NCBI RefSeq assembly: GCF_000276665.1
Contig: NW_004955469.1
Span: forward strand, 12,704,409-12,768,408
DNA: 64,000 bases
Direction of reading: 5' to 3'
Origin: Chinchilla lanigera
Taxonomy: Eukaryota > Chordata > Mammalia > Rodentia > Chinchillidae
A model generated the notes under the pieces. That model made no database searches. It saw nothing but the letters and a program-made list of their open reading frames with translations, and had not been told where the DNA came from. Numbering within the stretch: position 1 is the first letter of the stretch; every line of letters starts with the position of its first letter. Of the stretch, positions 11,801 to 23,088 are shown in pieces. Made by a program: the position numbers and the translations under genes.

Positions 11801-12329
11801 ATACATGGCATGGGTAGCTGTATTCTAAGGACTTATTGTATGGTTCAATATTTTATTTAAGAATATTGCCCCAGGTACTCTGGTCCCAGCCCCAAGCATC
11901 CTCAGGATTTCTTTAAGTCAATTCTACTTGTTTCTTGCCAAGATTAGAGGCACATACCTTAAGTCATACAAGACAACGGTTCTTTGAAGCACTGGGGGAA
12001 AATGGCAGTGGCACATGATGGTGTTCTGGGTATTAAAAGGAAGAAGCCTGTGTGTTCCAGTTCCCTATTCTAGACTGAAAAGAGCGGGCAAGTCACTACT
12101 GTGTGCAGTCAAGCTGCTGTCCACGAGCTGGGCCAGCTCTAGCAGTGAAAGGCCCGGCTGCTGCTATGTTCCTAGATCCAGGGCTTTCAGACAAGTGAAA
12201 GAACATGTCAAACTAACCTACACTTGTGTCTCAGGCTGGGAGGGGTCTGGTGACCTCCACAGAGAGGAAGATGTAGAGTGTGGCGAGGGCTGGTGCAAGG
12301 AAATGGAGAGGGCAGCAATAAAAAAGGAC

Positions 12330-12480
12330 TGCGCTAATGGTTCTGCAGGGCCCTCGAGTCCTTTTAGGGAGGGGAGTGTGTGAGGGGAAAGATTAATCCA
12401 GGGCTTGGGGGAGGGGAGATGCTGCCGAGCAGAAGGGCATCATGTTTCTGGAAATAGCTTTCAACCTGATTCCGCTCCTA
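12330..12480. promoter_or_regulatory. Candidate conserved non-coding stretch
   Basis: Repeat-free with mixed GC composition, containing 'gcgctaatgg' and 'gggaaagattaatccagg' (TAATCC, a Bicoid/OTX-type homeodomain core). Conservation is inferred from texture only. Confidence 0.2.
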
Positions 12481-12655
12481 AGCCAGTTCCTGCACATTCT
12501 CACTTCTAGCAGAAGTGAGCACAAACCAGCAGACAGAGCTGCAAGTGACCTTAATAACCACCTCTGTCTTACTTCTTTCATCTGAGATGTGTGGCAATAG
12601 AGACCCAGGCAGCTAAAGAGGCTGCTGGGCATTATCTTAGAAAAGGACCCAGGTC

Positions 12656-12751
12656 TGAACTAGGGATGTGGTTCAGAGGTAGAGCACTTGCCTAGTACGC
12701 ATGAGTTCCTGGGTTCCATCCCCAGCACCCCAAGAAAAGACAAGTAAAAAG
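12656..12751 (+). mobile_element. ID-type SINE (tRNA-derived)
   Basis: Pol III A-box region 'gtggttcagaggtagagc' and B-box 'gggttccatccccagcacc', then an A-rich tail. Flanking direct repeats aaaggacccaggtc (12,642-12,655) and aaaggacctaagtc (12,752-12,765) differ at two positions. Confidence 0.88.
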
Positions 12752-12929
12752 AAAGGACCTAAGTCTTTTGACAGATGGAAAGAGAAGGGTAAAACACTTG
12801 ATTAGGCTTTCTGCTGGCCAATGTGCTTATGAATAGGGGCTCAGCTTCACTGATCCCTGGGAAGAGACCAATGGGAAGCAGTAAGGTACGAGTATGCAGC
12901 TTTCAGAAAGGCTAAAATGGGACAGACAG

Positions 12930-13500
12930 ACAACAGCAAGTGACTGGTGATACAGATGGAAGTACTGGAACTCTGCTCCAACCACTTCATTACATGTGGG
13001 ACAGTGTTTACAAAAGCTTCCTGGAATACACCCTTCAGAAGCACATGCTTATTCGCCAAAAAATTAATCATAAGAATTTCATTCACTATAGCCCCAAGCT
13101 GGAAAAACCTTCAATAAGCACCAATAGTTGAATAGATATGTAAATTGTAATATGCTCATACGAAACAATACTATACAGCAATCAGAAGGAACAAAGTATA
13201 TCTTGCAAAATGTGGTTGAATTTCACAGGCACAATCTAGAGGAAAGTCAAATGCATGGAGTATACGGTGTACAGTTTTACTTATATAAAGTTCAAAAACA
13301 TGCAACAATAATCTCTAGTGTTTAAAGCCAAAACAGTACTTATGGGTAAGTAAAGGGCACAAAAGTAACTTCTAGCAGCTGATAATGTACTTTTTCTTGA
13401 TCTAAAAAAAGGAAAGCTGTGTACACAGGAAATATATATATATGTGTGTATGTGTATGTGTGTATGTGTGTATGTGTTATACGTCAATAAAAATTCTAGT
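12930..13500 (+). repeat. L1M 3' end (old LINE-1)
   Basis: Sense L1M terminal landmarks: 'attcactatagccccaagctggaaa', 'caccaatagttgaatagatatg', 'atacgaaacaatactatacagcaatc', 'cagtacttatgggtaag' and a TA/TATG-rich end. No intact frame. Confidence 0.82.
13430..13480 (+). repeat. (TA)n(TATG)n microsatellite
   Basis: About 50 bp of alternating TA then TGTATG units near the 3' end of the L1M copy. Confidence 0.85.
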
Positions 13501-13527
13501 TAAGAAAAAAAATTCTAGTTAAGAAAA
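13491..13527 (+). repeat. 19-bp tandem duplication
   Basis: aaattctagttaagaaaa occurs at 13,491-13,508 and 13,510-13,527, just past the L1M end. Confidence 0.85.
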
Positions 13528-13529
13528 GA

Positions 13530-14545
13530 TGAAGAAAGAGTCTAGTCTTGATGCAGATTTTGTTTTTGTAGGAAAATTTTAAAAGTTATGAAACTGGAAG
13601 AATAAGGTGCAGTCTATGAAAGAGGCAAAGGCTGCATCCAGCCTCAACATTGATGTCTTCTCTACCCTATCTTTGTTCCCCATAGCACTAAATTGGATGG
13701 CCCAGAATGTAAACTGCAAACCTCCTTCCTCACCCCTCTTCTTCTATCATTTAGAAGTGCACATCTGAAAACATTTTTTAACAGAGATATTCAGATGAGA
13801 GAATCCACACCATTTTTCTTGTGGTGTTACTGCAGCCCTGAGTTTATGGGGCAGAGCACATTTTCAAGGGAACATGCCACTCATTAGCTGTAACCCATAA
13901 GGTGGGGATGGACCACTGGCCTGGAGAGGACAGGAAAGGAGTCCCCACTTGGACACCTGGGGTGTCTATTCACTTGGAGAATCTATATCTCAACTTACCT
14001 TTTTATTGACGTATCCCTAATAGTCTTACACTTAGTAATTTGTAGAGTAAATTCCTCATGGCAAATATTTAACCCAAGTCAGTTTCCCATCCTGACACTG
14101 AACATATCTGTACACCTCTCTGCATTCCTCTTTCCTTAGCTTATCCCCCAGATGATGTGAAACAAAGGCGGCAGGCCCAGGGAGAGAAGGGAAATCACCC
14201 CCCAGAACCAAGTGACCTGCTTCCTTGCAAAACCACACAAGGTCCCTCTTGTGTCACCTGTCTATCAACACCTGGCCCAGGAGACAGAATGCCAGATGAC
14301 ACTCTTTGTTCTATCAGATGTTACGTTGTTTTTGTGCCTCTTGGCAAAGCTAAAATATAATTATCAAATGATTTTAATAGGAAGACCCACAATCCTCATG
14401 CATCCTCTTCATCTTGCCCTAAAGCACAAGTTAAACAACATACACTCACTCAGTAAACTTGGACATAAGAAGAGTTTCATATTTGTGACAGAAGAAAAAT
14501 ATATAATATATATGCCTATGTATTTACCATGTTCCCTTAGTAGCT
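13530..14545. other. Unique intron sequence
   Basis: No recognisable repeat or exon. Confidence 0.45.
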
Positions 14546-14549
14546 GAAA

Positions 14550-14720
14550 ACTTGATTTTGACTTCCAGCCAAGCATAGGTTAGTTATGTGTGACCTTGGG
14601 CAAGTCTTTTAACCTCCCTGAGCTTGGATCTCCTCACCTAGAGGTGTGGCTTACCTCTAGTGCCAGGTCTCTACAGCGCATGCCGATGAAGTCTTAAAAC
14701 ACTGTAGTTGGTTTGGGAAT
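14550..14720 (+). repeat. MIR SINE
   Basis: Sense MIR: 'ttagttatgtgtgaccttgggcaagtcttttaacctccctgagc' is close to consensus. Confidence 0.82.
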
Positions 14721-15224
14721 GAAGAACGGGTCCCTTTTCTAGATCTCTGGAAGCAACTTTCCTCCCAGAACTGGTGTTTGCTTCTCCCCTCTCCTAGGGC
14801 AGACTCCCTGGTGTAAGAGCCTCGTGTCCCTGCCCCACACAGACCCCCGCTTGGTCCAAGTTCAGCTGGCTAGCTGTACCTGGGTGAGGGTGCAAGACGC
14901 TGCCTGTTTTGCCCTATCCTGCTTTGATCATCTTCCCCTCTCAGGAGCTCCCACAACATGGTGTTGGCCGGGAGGAGCTTCTGAGGGCTTCTCCTGTGGT
15001 CACTGTGGGATGGAGCAATGCTAGAATGGGAGTTGGAATACTCCAGCATTTTCTGAGTTAACTCTAAAGCGCTTTAACTGGAATCAAGACTTTTCCAGAC
15101 AAGTTTTCTTTTAGAATGTTCTCTCCTATTCCTTTCCTCCATCACTGCATACTCTAGGAAAACTAACTAATTCTTACAAAACACTGTGGTTATTCTACCT
15201 CCTGACACTTTCTTGTGCTGGTCT

Positions 15225-15690
15225 CCCAACATGAAATACCTACAACGTGGTAATGCTCTAAAGCCCTGTATGTCTGCCTCAGTTCCAGTCCAAATGCCAC
15301 CTCCTGAAATACAATCTCAGCCTCCCATCCATGTGGAAACTCCTTCTTCCACTCAGGCCAGCTTAGCCTGTTTTATCTTTTTGCAAAGGAAAACTTCTAA
15401 CTCCTGTGTTTTGCTACATGACCTAGACAGAAATAGCCACACCGAAACTGGGGGCAAGGCAAGAAGAGCAAAAAGTCTGTGCGTTAACTCCAGGGTCAAG
15501 AAGAAATGCCCTTGGTGCAGTCCACACTGATGCACCAGGAATAGGTCTCATGTCAGCTTCACCCACTAGATCACACACTCCTAGGTGGTGGGGACCAATT
15601 CCTAACACAGAATTTGACAATGCGGCAAATCCTCAGTAAGTGTCTTGATTGAATGAATAAATGAGCAAATGAGTAAGTGAATGAAAGGTA
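15225..15690 (+). repeat. L2 LINE 3' region
   Basis: 'ccaaatgccacctcctgaaat' and 'atgtggaaactccttcttcc' precede a 3' end 'ctaggtggtggggaccaattcctaacacag...ctcagtaagtgtcttgattgaatgaataaatga'. Confidence 0.72.
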
Positions 15691-15699
15691 CAATGCAAA

Positions 15700-17260
15700 A
15701 TTGGCAGAAGTCACTAGGAAACAAAGCACAATAAATAAATTAGCTAAGGCAGTTCGTCCAAATGAATTCTCACTAGCAGGTGTTATTGCCTGATTCTCTT
15801 TCAGAGGCCGAGGAATTGCCCCTTTGGGAAATTTCCCAGAAACTCAGAACAGGCAGTGGCAGCATGGGCTGCAGACTCGGCATTCAAGGAATCAGGAGAC
15901 CAGAAATGAGAGGAATCCTGCCCCAGAGACACGTGTTATCCCAGCCTGTCTTTCCCCTCTCACCTGGGGAGAACCTGTCCATCCAAGGCCCTGTAGGTGG
16001 CAGTGCAAACAGGTGCCCAGGACTGCTGATTTGTTTCTACTGCAGAGCTACTTCCAGGATGTTCCGAATCCCCTCCTGCTGTTCCCTTCCTTCTACCCCC
16101 AGAGCAACATGAACTCTAAAATGCTCAGAGCCACTATCAATAGTCTCACATCCTGGATTAAAATACGGCACACAGGAGGGACCAGAAAGTAGCAGATGGG
16201 GATAGCTTGTTTGCAAAAGCTAAGTATCTGTGATGGGTTTCCCCTCCCTTCCCCTCAGCCTTGACGCAGAATCACTAACTCTGTGCTGAGCTAGTGCAAT
16301 AGCCTTGACTCTGAGGGAATATGAACATTTTTTACGCTTAGCCACTCCAGCCGTAAAGATTTTTATCCTATTACTGCTAAGTGACGAGCACAAGGAGAGA
16401 AATGATGATGATCTTTGGCTGCCATTCCAACCGAGTAAATACAAGGAGGGAGAAATGCGTTCAGAGACTGGGCCACTGCCCCTTCATTTCCCAGGATGAA
16501 AAGGAGCAAAGGAAAAATGTCTTCCTGGTGAGATGTATCGAAGTGTGGAATTTTCCCTCCAGGCAAGTGATGGGTGCCCCACTGTTCAAACCATTTAGCA
16601 CCACGCTGGATGAAGGCGGGGAGAATATGCTGGAGGGGAGCAATCGGACCCAGCCAGGCCACAGAGGTGACCTAATGAAGCGTCCCCAGCTGCAACTCTG
16701 TGCGGCCCAAAGCCCAAAGGCTCAGCCCACCCTGCCACCTGCTCCCCTACGTTCCAAGCAATCCTATAATAAGCATTGCTAGGCAACAGCAAAAATATAC
16801 ATTTGCTCTATCAAAATATTTCCTCCCTGCGGAGGGGTGTGTCCCCATTGGACGGCTTCTTATCTGTCAGACCCTATGCTACAGTGGTGATGGCAAATCA
16901 GCTGCTATCACCAGACAGAAGGGACTGCTGGGCCAGTCACTACTTTATGGCCAGCAGGGCTCCTCTGGGACATCCAGGCCATACCTCAGCTAGAAGTTGC
17001 CTCTTCCTTATACTGAAACCATTATGCATGGCACACCACTACCTCCTACCTGCAGTGCGATACACGTAGCCGTATCTTATTCATCCTTGTGAGCTTATAG
17101 CGACCTGGAAACAGAGGGCCTCCTAAGAATTACTAGAACTATAGGCATTGGGATGAAAGCTGGAACGACGGTGTCCACTGTCTGCACAGTTGAGGTGGGG
17201 CAGGGTGGTGTGTTATGTGCACACATCTGGACCAAGACAAAAAAGTGCAGAAGTACATAT
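15700..17260. other. Unique intron sequence with a possible conserved core
   Basis: No repeat recognised. About 16,290-16,470 ('tttttacgcttagccactcc', 'taaagatttttatcctatt', 'agtgacgagcac') has the low-repeat, motif-rich texture of a conserved non-coding element, but this cannot be tested from one sequence. Confidence 0.3.
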
Positions 17261-17269
17261 CCATCCACA

Positions 17270-17385
17270 ACTGTGTGGTGACTCACGGAATGATAACTTT
17301 GAGGTTTCTCATCTCACTACAGATGAGAAAGTGAAGCCAAGAGAGAGGAGCTGGCATGTGCTAGAGGCCTCTCTGGTTCTCTCAT
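17270..17385 (-). repeat. Probable MIR fragment
   Basis: 'tctcactacagatgagaaagtgaagccaagagagagg' resembles the antisense MIR core. Confidence 0.5.
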
Positions 17386-17399
17386 CCCCGTTTCTCTCA

Positions 17400-18265
17400 A
17401 CTGCCCTGCCCTGAGGATGAGCAGTATGGGCCACCGTAGAGACATACATGTATGAGCGTGTCAGGTTCTTTGAGACTGAAAATCATGCCAAATGGAGAAA
17501 ACAGGTGGGGTGGGTCTGGGTGGGGTGCTAACCTGAAGCTGTAGCAGCTCCCTTTCTAAACCGCACTTGATGTGATGTAGCAACAACCCATGGGCCCCGT
17601 ACACCCCGGGAAAGAGGAGTCAGAGCCTGCCCAGGCTTATCTGCCTCTATCCCTTGCTTGGCCTCCATTGTCCCACACACCAGATAAAGCAAGCTGCTTC
17701 CCACAGAATACCATGGACAATTATGAAGCAACCAAGAGAAAATGTTACTCCATTCTGCTCCACACAGAGAAAGCACGCCAGGGTTTTTCTGGTGCTTCTC
17801 CTTCCACCTGAGGCCAAAAGAGAGTCCCAATACTTCTGGTGATTTGGTCAGCACCGAGGCCTGTAGCTGAAGACTTTTAAAGCCTCCTCCTCCACCCTGT
17901 CACCCTGCATCTTCAGCAATTCACTCCGACACCCACTCTCCTGGCAGATCTTGCTCTAATGCTCAACTAATAGTTCTCTGTTTCAGGCGCCATCCAAATG
18001 CATCCTATAAATCAGAATCCAATTACTGTGGTAAGAAAATTGGAATCAAATTTAATAAGCTCAGGCCCCTCCTACAAACTGTTCCTTCACCCTCTTCTTT
18101 TCACTAATGAGAACTCTTTAAGGGAAGAAGGCTTTTTCCTTTAACTCTGTGACTGCTCTCTCAATCCCTTTTAGGTCCCTGAGGGCCAAAGGAGAGTAAG
18201 CAGCCTTCTTTCAGCTCTTCTTTTCCTCTCTGCCTGGAAGGCAGGTGATCAAAGGTCTTTTCATT
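17400..18265. other. Unique intron sequence
   Basis: Nothing recognised. 17,990-18,080 is AT-rich, with 'aatccaattactgtgg' and 'ggaatcaaatttaataagc'. Confidence 0.4.
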
Positions 18266-18269
18266 CTTG

Positions 18270-18350
18270 CTCTCCCTTCCATTTGCTCAATAAATGTTTA
18301 CTAGATTCTGATCATATGCCAGGCACTGTAATAGATGCTCAGTGTGTTAC
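18270..18350 (-). repeat. MIR fragment
   Basis: 'gctcaataaatgtttactagattctgatcatatgccaggcactgtaatagatgctcag' is the antisense MIR 3' terminus. Confidence 0.65.
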
Positions 18351-18824
18351 TCAGCCTAGAGGGCAAGTGACGTCCTAACTAGTTAGCTGCAAGGCATGGT
18401 GGGAACACACAAAGTAGCCCAGTGGGCACAAAACCTGTATCAATGGAGTTGGGTCCCATGTAAGAGCCCCCAGTGTGGGCCAATAGCCATGGGGTTAGGG
18501 GTGGCCCAAGTGGCAGCCTCTTGGTGGAAGTGATGTCAATTTCCAAGATCAAGCAGGGGGCCCATAGATCCTGTGGATTAAGGAACTGGAAGAAGACAGA
18601 GGGGCAGGAAGTATCTAAAAAGGCCAAAGTCTCTACAGAGCCAGAGACAGAAGTCCTGTCACCTGGATAGAAGCAAAACGCTGCTACATGTGGACAGGAG
18701 GGTGACCTTATCCCAGGGCCTCTACCCTCTGCTTCAGCCCTGAGCCTTTCTGATGAACAAACCCACCCATGGACTTTATCTGGACGTCAAGAGCAAGCCA
18801 CCAGAGCAAACTCACACTCTGTGG

Positions 18825-19380
18825 TTTCCACACGAGCAGGTCTCAGAATCACTTGCAGTGTTTATGAAGCCAGATCACTGGGCTCTACCCCTGAAGTTTT
18901 CTAGGTGAGGCCTAAGAATATGAATTTCTAACAGCTTCCCAAGTGATGGTGGTGTGGGGAACCGGACTTTCTTGCAATCCACTATGGGACCATGGACCAG
19001 TGGCATTTGTCCTGGAGGCTTATTAGAAATGCAGGATCTTGGGCACCAAGTCAGACCTACTGAATCAGACTGTAGTAGGATCCTCAGAAGATTTGTTTGT
19101 TTGCCTACTTAAGTTTGAGAAGCACTTGCTAACAGAAGTGGTCCTCAATTCTTTCTGCTCACTAGAGTCACCTGGGGAGCTTAGACAGGACATAATTCAG
19201 CTGATTAGAGTTGGGTATCAGCATTTTTAAAAAGCTCCCCAAGTAGGGGTTGGGGATTTAGCTCAGCGGCACAGCGCCTGCCTGGCAAGCCCAAGGTCGT
19301 GAGTTCGATTCCCGGTACCGGAAAAAAACAAAAAACAAAAAACAAAACAAAAAAAAGCTCCCCAAGTACACTTTATAAGA
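18825..19380 (-). mobile_element. Cluster of three MER5-like hAT-Charlie fragments
   Basis: Three successive segments share MER5 words. First, 18,825-18,955 ('ctcagaatcacttgcag', 'ctctacccctgaagttttctagg'). Second, about 18,990-19,130 ('ggaccagtggcatttgtcctgg', 'ttagaaatgcaggatcttgggc', 'cagacctactgaatcag', 'aagtttgagaagcactt'). Third, about 19,138-19,380 ('tagagtcacctggggagctt', 'tatcagcatttttaaaaagctcccc'). The third holds a SINE. Orientation differs or is unclear between pieces, so the strand is nominal. Confidence 0.72.
19246..19351 (+). mobile_element. ID-type SINE, relatively young copy with perfect TSD
   Basis: tRNA-derived body beginning ggggttggggatttagctc, with an A-box-like tagctcagcgg at 19,259-19,269 and a B-box-like agttcgattcc at 19,302-19,312, ending cccggtaccgg plus an (AAAAC)n tail. 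A perfect 17-bp duplication aaaaagctccccaagta flanks it (19,229-19,245 and 19,352-19,368). Confidence 0.93.
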
Positions 19381-19442
19381 AGTTTGGATAGACAACTACC
19401 AAGGCTAGTCAATGCTCATGACCAACACGCTACACTATTGGC

Positions 19443-19520
19443 CAGTTGTGTCAAATATAGCACATGTGCTACAGCAGGCTGTTGGTATCACTGCAAACTC
19501 TAAAAGGTTCACCATCACTG
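19443..19520 (+). mobile_element. Short non-autonomous hAT-like element, copy 2
   Basis: 78 bp from cagttgtgtcaaatatagc to aaaaggttcaccatcactg. The 3' end is the inverse of the start of copy 1. Flanks ctattggc and ctatagac match at 6 of 8. Confidence 0.65.
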
Positions 19521-19764
19521 CTATAGACATTTGATCCTACTCACTCCCATTTATCTGGTACGAAGCCTGATAGAACCTCTGCATTCTCCCTTCCCCATAA
19601 TGCCTAACAACCTAGTGATCAATTAACAGCTCCTTCTGGTTCCTGAGATACTAGTGCTGCCTCAGTTTGCTTGCATCTCATGCCTGATGGTCTTCAGTTT
19701 TCCAGAAGAGATCTCCTATTCCATGCCAGGTCCTGCAGCATCAGCCTGCCCATATCCTTGTCAT

Positions 19765-20000
19765 AATACTGACATCTGTTGAGCATTAACTATGAAGTAC
19801 ATCAATTCTTTACACATATTTTACTTGGTCCTTACAAGAAAACCAAATTAGGTAGGATTACTGTTAATTTTATCCCTACTTTTCAAAAAGGGCAACTGAA
19901 ACATGGAGAAGCTGGTCTATGTAAGTTCATTCAGTTGTCAATAGCACAACCAGGATGGGATACAAGGTTGTCTGATTCCAGAGTCTGTGTCCTCCACCTG
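19765..20000 (-). repeat. MIR SINE
   Basis: Antisense MIR: 'gttgagcattaactatgaag', 'ttaggtaggattactgttaa', 'cttttcaaaaagggcaactg', 'tctgattccagagtctgtg'. Confidence 0.78.
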
Positions 20001-20111
20001 GGCTTAACTGAACAGAGAGGGTTTTGCCCTGATGCATTGCTGGTGATGGGATTGGTAATGCATTCTTAAATTTCATTGCTGATAAGTTGGTAAAAAGCAG
20101 GTCCAGATTTA

Positions 20112-20710
20112 CAGTAATATAGTAATTGTCCCTGCAATTTTGTCCACCAGGGGACATTTGACAATGGCTGGAAACATTTTTGGTAGACAAAACTTCAGAG
20201 TGAGGGTGTCAGCCTGCTCAGGGGGCCCAAGGGAGACTTTTGCAGTTGAGGTCCCCAAGTTAAAGAACACACATGTGCAAGACATCAGCAACAACAGCAG
20301 GCAGCATGGAGCAGAGCAGAGCACAAGAGCACAAGAAGTCAAAAGCCCAGGAGCACAAGGGCAGCCTGTGTCTTTACTGTATAACTTTTATACAAGTTGT
20401 TATCACATATTTACATTCTTATATAGTGCTATAACCAGTGCATGCATGTTTACCTGTGCTAAGTCATGGTTACATAACTGTATCCTGCTGTGCACCTGCA
20501 TGGGACAAGCGGGGTCATGTCCTCAGGTGTCCTTAGACACCCCTCAGCCTGGAAGCAGTCTGAGTGGTTCCTTGAAGCAGTCTGAGGGTGCTACTGGCAT
20601 GTAGTATGTAGAGGCCAGAAACATTGCTAAAATCCTACAAAGCACAGGACCAACTCCACAGAAAGTATTGCCAGCCCCGAAGTCAGCAGTGCTGCTGCTG
20701 AGAACCCTTG
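20112..20710 (+). mobile_element. MER20 (hAT-Charlie), split by an LTR-like insert
   Basis: Left half: 'tgcaattttgtccaccaggggacatttgacaatggctggaaacatttttgg'. Right half after 20,583: 'gggtgctactggcatgtagtatgtagaggcc', 'aaaatcctacaaagcacagg', 'tgctgctgagaacccttg'. Together they span MER20 end to end. The gap of about 375 bp is foreign sequence. Confidence 0.85.
20207..20582 (-). mobile_element. Probable solo LTR inserted in MER20
   Basis: Read on the minus strand, the insert carries a TATA-like tataaaag (plus-strand cttttata near 20,386) and ends gcaggctgaca. The word tgaggg (extendable to tgagggtg) stands on both sides (20,201 and 20,583), a 6-8 bp target duplication. The 5' end is uncertain because a similar cagtctgag motif is also present inside at about 20,556. 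Class II ERV is a guess. Confidence 0.5.
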
Positions 20711-20714
20711 ATCT

Positions 20715-23088
20715 ACAGAATGCTGGTCACTGGGCAGCCACACCAGATCAGAACCATAGCAGGCAGGGCCCAGTAATGAACCTCAGGACTCTGTCAGCCC
20801 AGACAGGCAAGCCCCAGGTGCTGCATCTGGATGAATTCAGTTCTGAGACTGAAGTTATAGAAGTGTTAAGGAACTTAGCCTGTGACTCCAACTTCACAGC
20901 CACAGTTTCCTTGAAAACCAAGGGCAGGACTAGACGGGCACTACCCAAAAGGCTCATCTGAGGGGAGAACAGATGGCTGTGCTGGCAGCCTCTGCGGTTC
21001 TCCTCACCACAAGGGTGACATCAAGAAGCAGCAGAACCCTACCAAATGTGGCCTGGGGACAGCTGAACCAGTGGGGGTCTCTCATGGTACAAAGCTGACA
21101 CATCAGTACCCCTAGGTGGCGGCTGGTCCAAGACACCCGCTCAGATTCCCATTCCTTGTTCTTTCCTTTTCCTGCTCATTCTGAGTTCCATAAATCCAAA
21201 ATTCTCTGAGTAACACAATCGAAGCTCCTGCAGGGAAACGATGTTGCCCTGAGGCAGACATATGGCTGATACACTTTCCCTTTTGTCTCCCCAAAGGGTG
21301 TCTCATTCTGTCTAAATCCTCTCTGCTGTTCCTGCTGCAGTCCCAACAGGTCACAGTTCCCTAACAGATAGAGGGAGCCCACCAGGTTTGCTACAAAGCC
21401 CAGAGCTGAGCTGGTGAGCTGGGCTCCTTGGGGATGGGTGCAGTTCTTCTGCACCTACCACGGCATATGTGTCTGCCCTTGTAAAACTTTCATTTCTGCC
21501 TCTCAAATCAGAGAGGAGTGAGGGTGCAGAAATCAGCCCTGCTCTAAATATTCCCAGGTGACTGCTCAGTGAGCTCATGGTGCCTCCTTTCTGCAGCTGG
21601 GAGCGGACACATGTGTCTCTCGGAGCGCTCCCAACCCTGACACATCAGCTGCTTTCCTGACTAGGAGCAGTGCTTCAGTGTCTCCTGAGGGCCTTGGCAC
21701 GTAGACTCTGGACAAGAGAGAAACTACCTGCCTGAGACCCAGTGGGGTTCCTGCGTCCCTTGTCTCCTCCCTCTTCCCTGCCCTTCTGTATGTAGGTTCT
21801 ACTCAAAGAAATAAAAGAACCTGATATTTAAATCCAATTCTCTCTCATGCCAAGGAGCAGAGTAAATCCTGGGGAATTTAAATAGGAATAATAATAGGAA
21901 TTTAAATAAAACTCTGACTTAAGATGCTTTCAGGCCAGCAAAAGAGACCCCATGTCCTGGATCTCTGACTAGGGGATGCCAGGCACTGCCGCTAAGGAAG
22001 AGCTTCATGGTATCTTGAAAGCAGAGTTATATGGTATTTTCAGTTCATATAATACTAACTTAAGAACCACCAGAATAATCAGCCTCTTAAATTACAGAAA
22101 TTCTTACTTCCCTGCAACACATAAACCCCATTTTCCACAAGGTGGGTACCCAAACACATATGGCTAGCTAGGAAGCCAATGCCAGTACCTTAATCTGTCA
22201 GTACACAATGCCTTCAACATACTCGCCTCCCTCCAATGTCCATCCTGCTGTTTGGGGCTGGTGCAAAGTCAGTTCCCTGCAGCAGGTGGGAAATATAGCC
22301 ATGCTGCTCTTTGGCACCTATGGGTCCCTGGGGTGGAGGCCAGGAGGTGGGAGGGGAGTACTGGAGTTGCTTGCTTGCTCAAGCCTCTGCAGGAAGCTCA
22401 AGGGCTGCCTTGACACCATGAATGGCTGGAGACAGGGCTCTTCACAGAGCTTCTTTTTGCTGGGAAACAAAGCTTTCTACCAGACCCAGTCTCTGCTGCC
22501 CACTGGAGGTGTGGCCTGACCACGGGAGTGGCAGAAGGGAGCCCTGTGAAGGGGCTCTTTGGCAGGTAGATTGGGGAACCAATGATAAGAGACCCCTCAG
22601 CTTCTCTTCTCACATGCAAGATGCACAAGGCTATCAGAGGAAAGGCCTGTCCCAGTGTTGGCAGAGACACCAGCTTGACTTCTTGGGGGTGCACCCATCG
22701 TGGCCTCCTCCACTTTGAAACCCAGGCAGGGACATGGGACTCTATCAAGAGAAAACAACTACAGCAAAGCATTTTTAGAGCTTCATGAGTTCACAACAAG
22801 TGTCACCTAGGGTGACCCTCCGATGACGGAGAAGGTGTACCTCCCATCCTTTCCAATCCCCAGTGGAAGGGGCAGGTGGTTGGGGATGTCTTGTGGCAAT
22901 CAGCGGTACAGATGGGGCAAATTACCACATCATCATCCCTTTAGTGTCCAACGGGGACACATGGTCTACCTGTACCAACTCTCTGCACCAGCCACTACAC
23001 ACAGTGGGCTCCCAAATCCAGCCAGCTGCGGGTCTTTCCAGAGTACAAGGAGGGGTGAGGGTAACAGTCTGGGAGAAAGAGGAAGTAC
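20715..23088. other. Unique intron 2 sequence next to exon 2
   Basis: No repeat identified. It includes AT-rich 21,820-21,920, where ggaatttaaata is duplicated, and GC-richer sequence from 22,200 to the exon. No second exon could be supported. Confidence 0.4.

Larger units (their letters stand above)
1..23088 (-). other. GALNT14: GALNT14 intron 2 (part)
   Basis: Inferred from the exon position and gene direction: sequence below 23,089 is downstream of exon 2. It contains no recognisable exon 3, which should encode the first Cys of the catalytic domain and the IIITFHNEA-type motif. The 3' splice site is therefore left of the window. Content is MIR, L2, MLT1, MER5, MER20, SINE and unique intron sequence. 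Confidence 0.8.

Noticed and set aside
12656..12751. tRNA gene signal (A and B boxes)
   Set aside because: The boxes belong to a tRNA-derived SINE with an A-rich tail and target duplications. No cloverleaf or anticodon arm of a functional tRNA is present. The same applies to 19,246-19,351.
21090..21125. CTCF-like word near gccacctaggggtactg
   Set aside because: The spacing of the core is off by one base relative to the CTCF consensus, so I do not call it.
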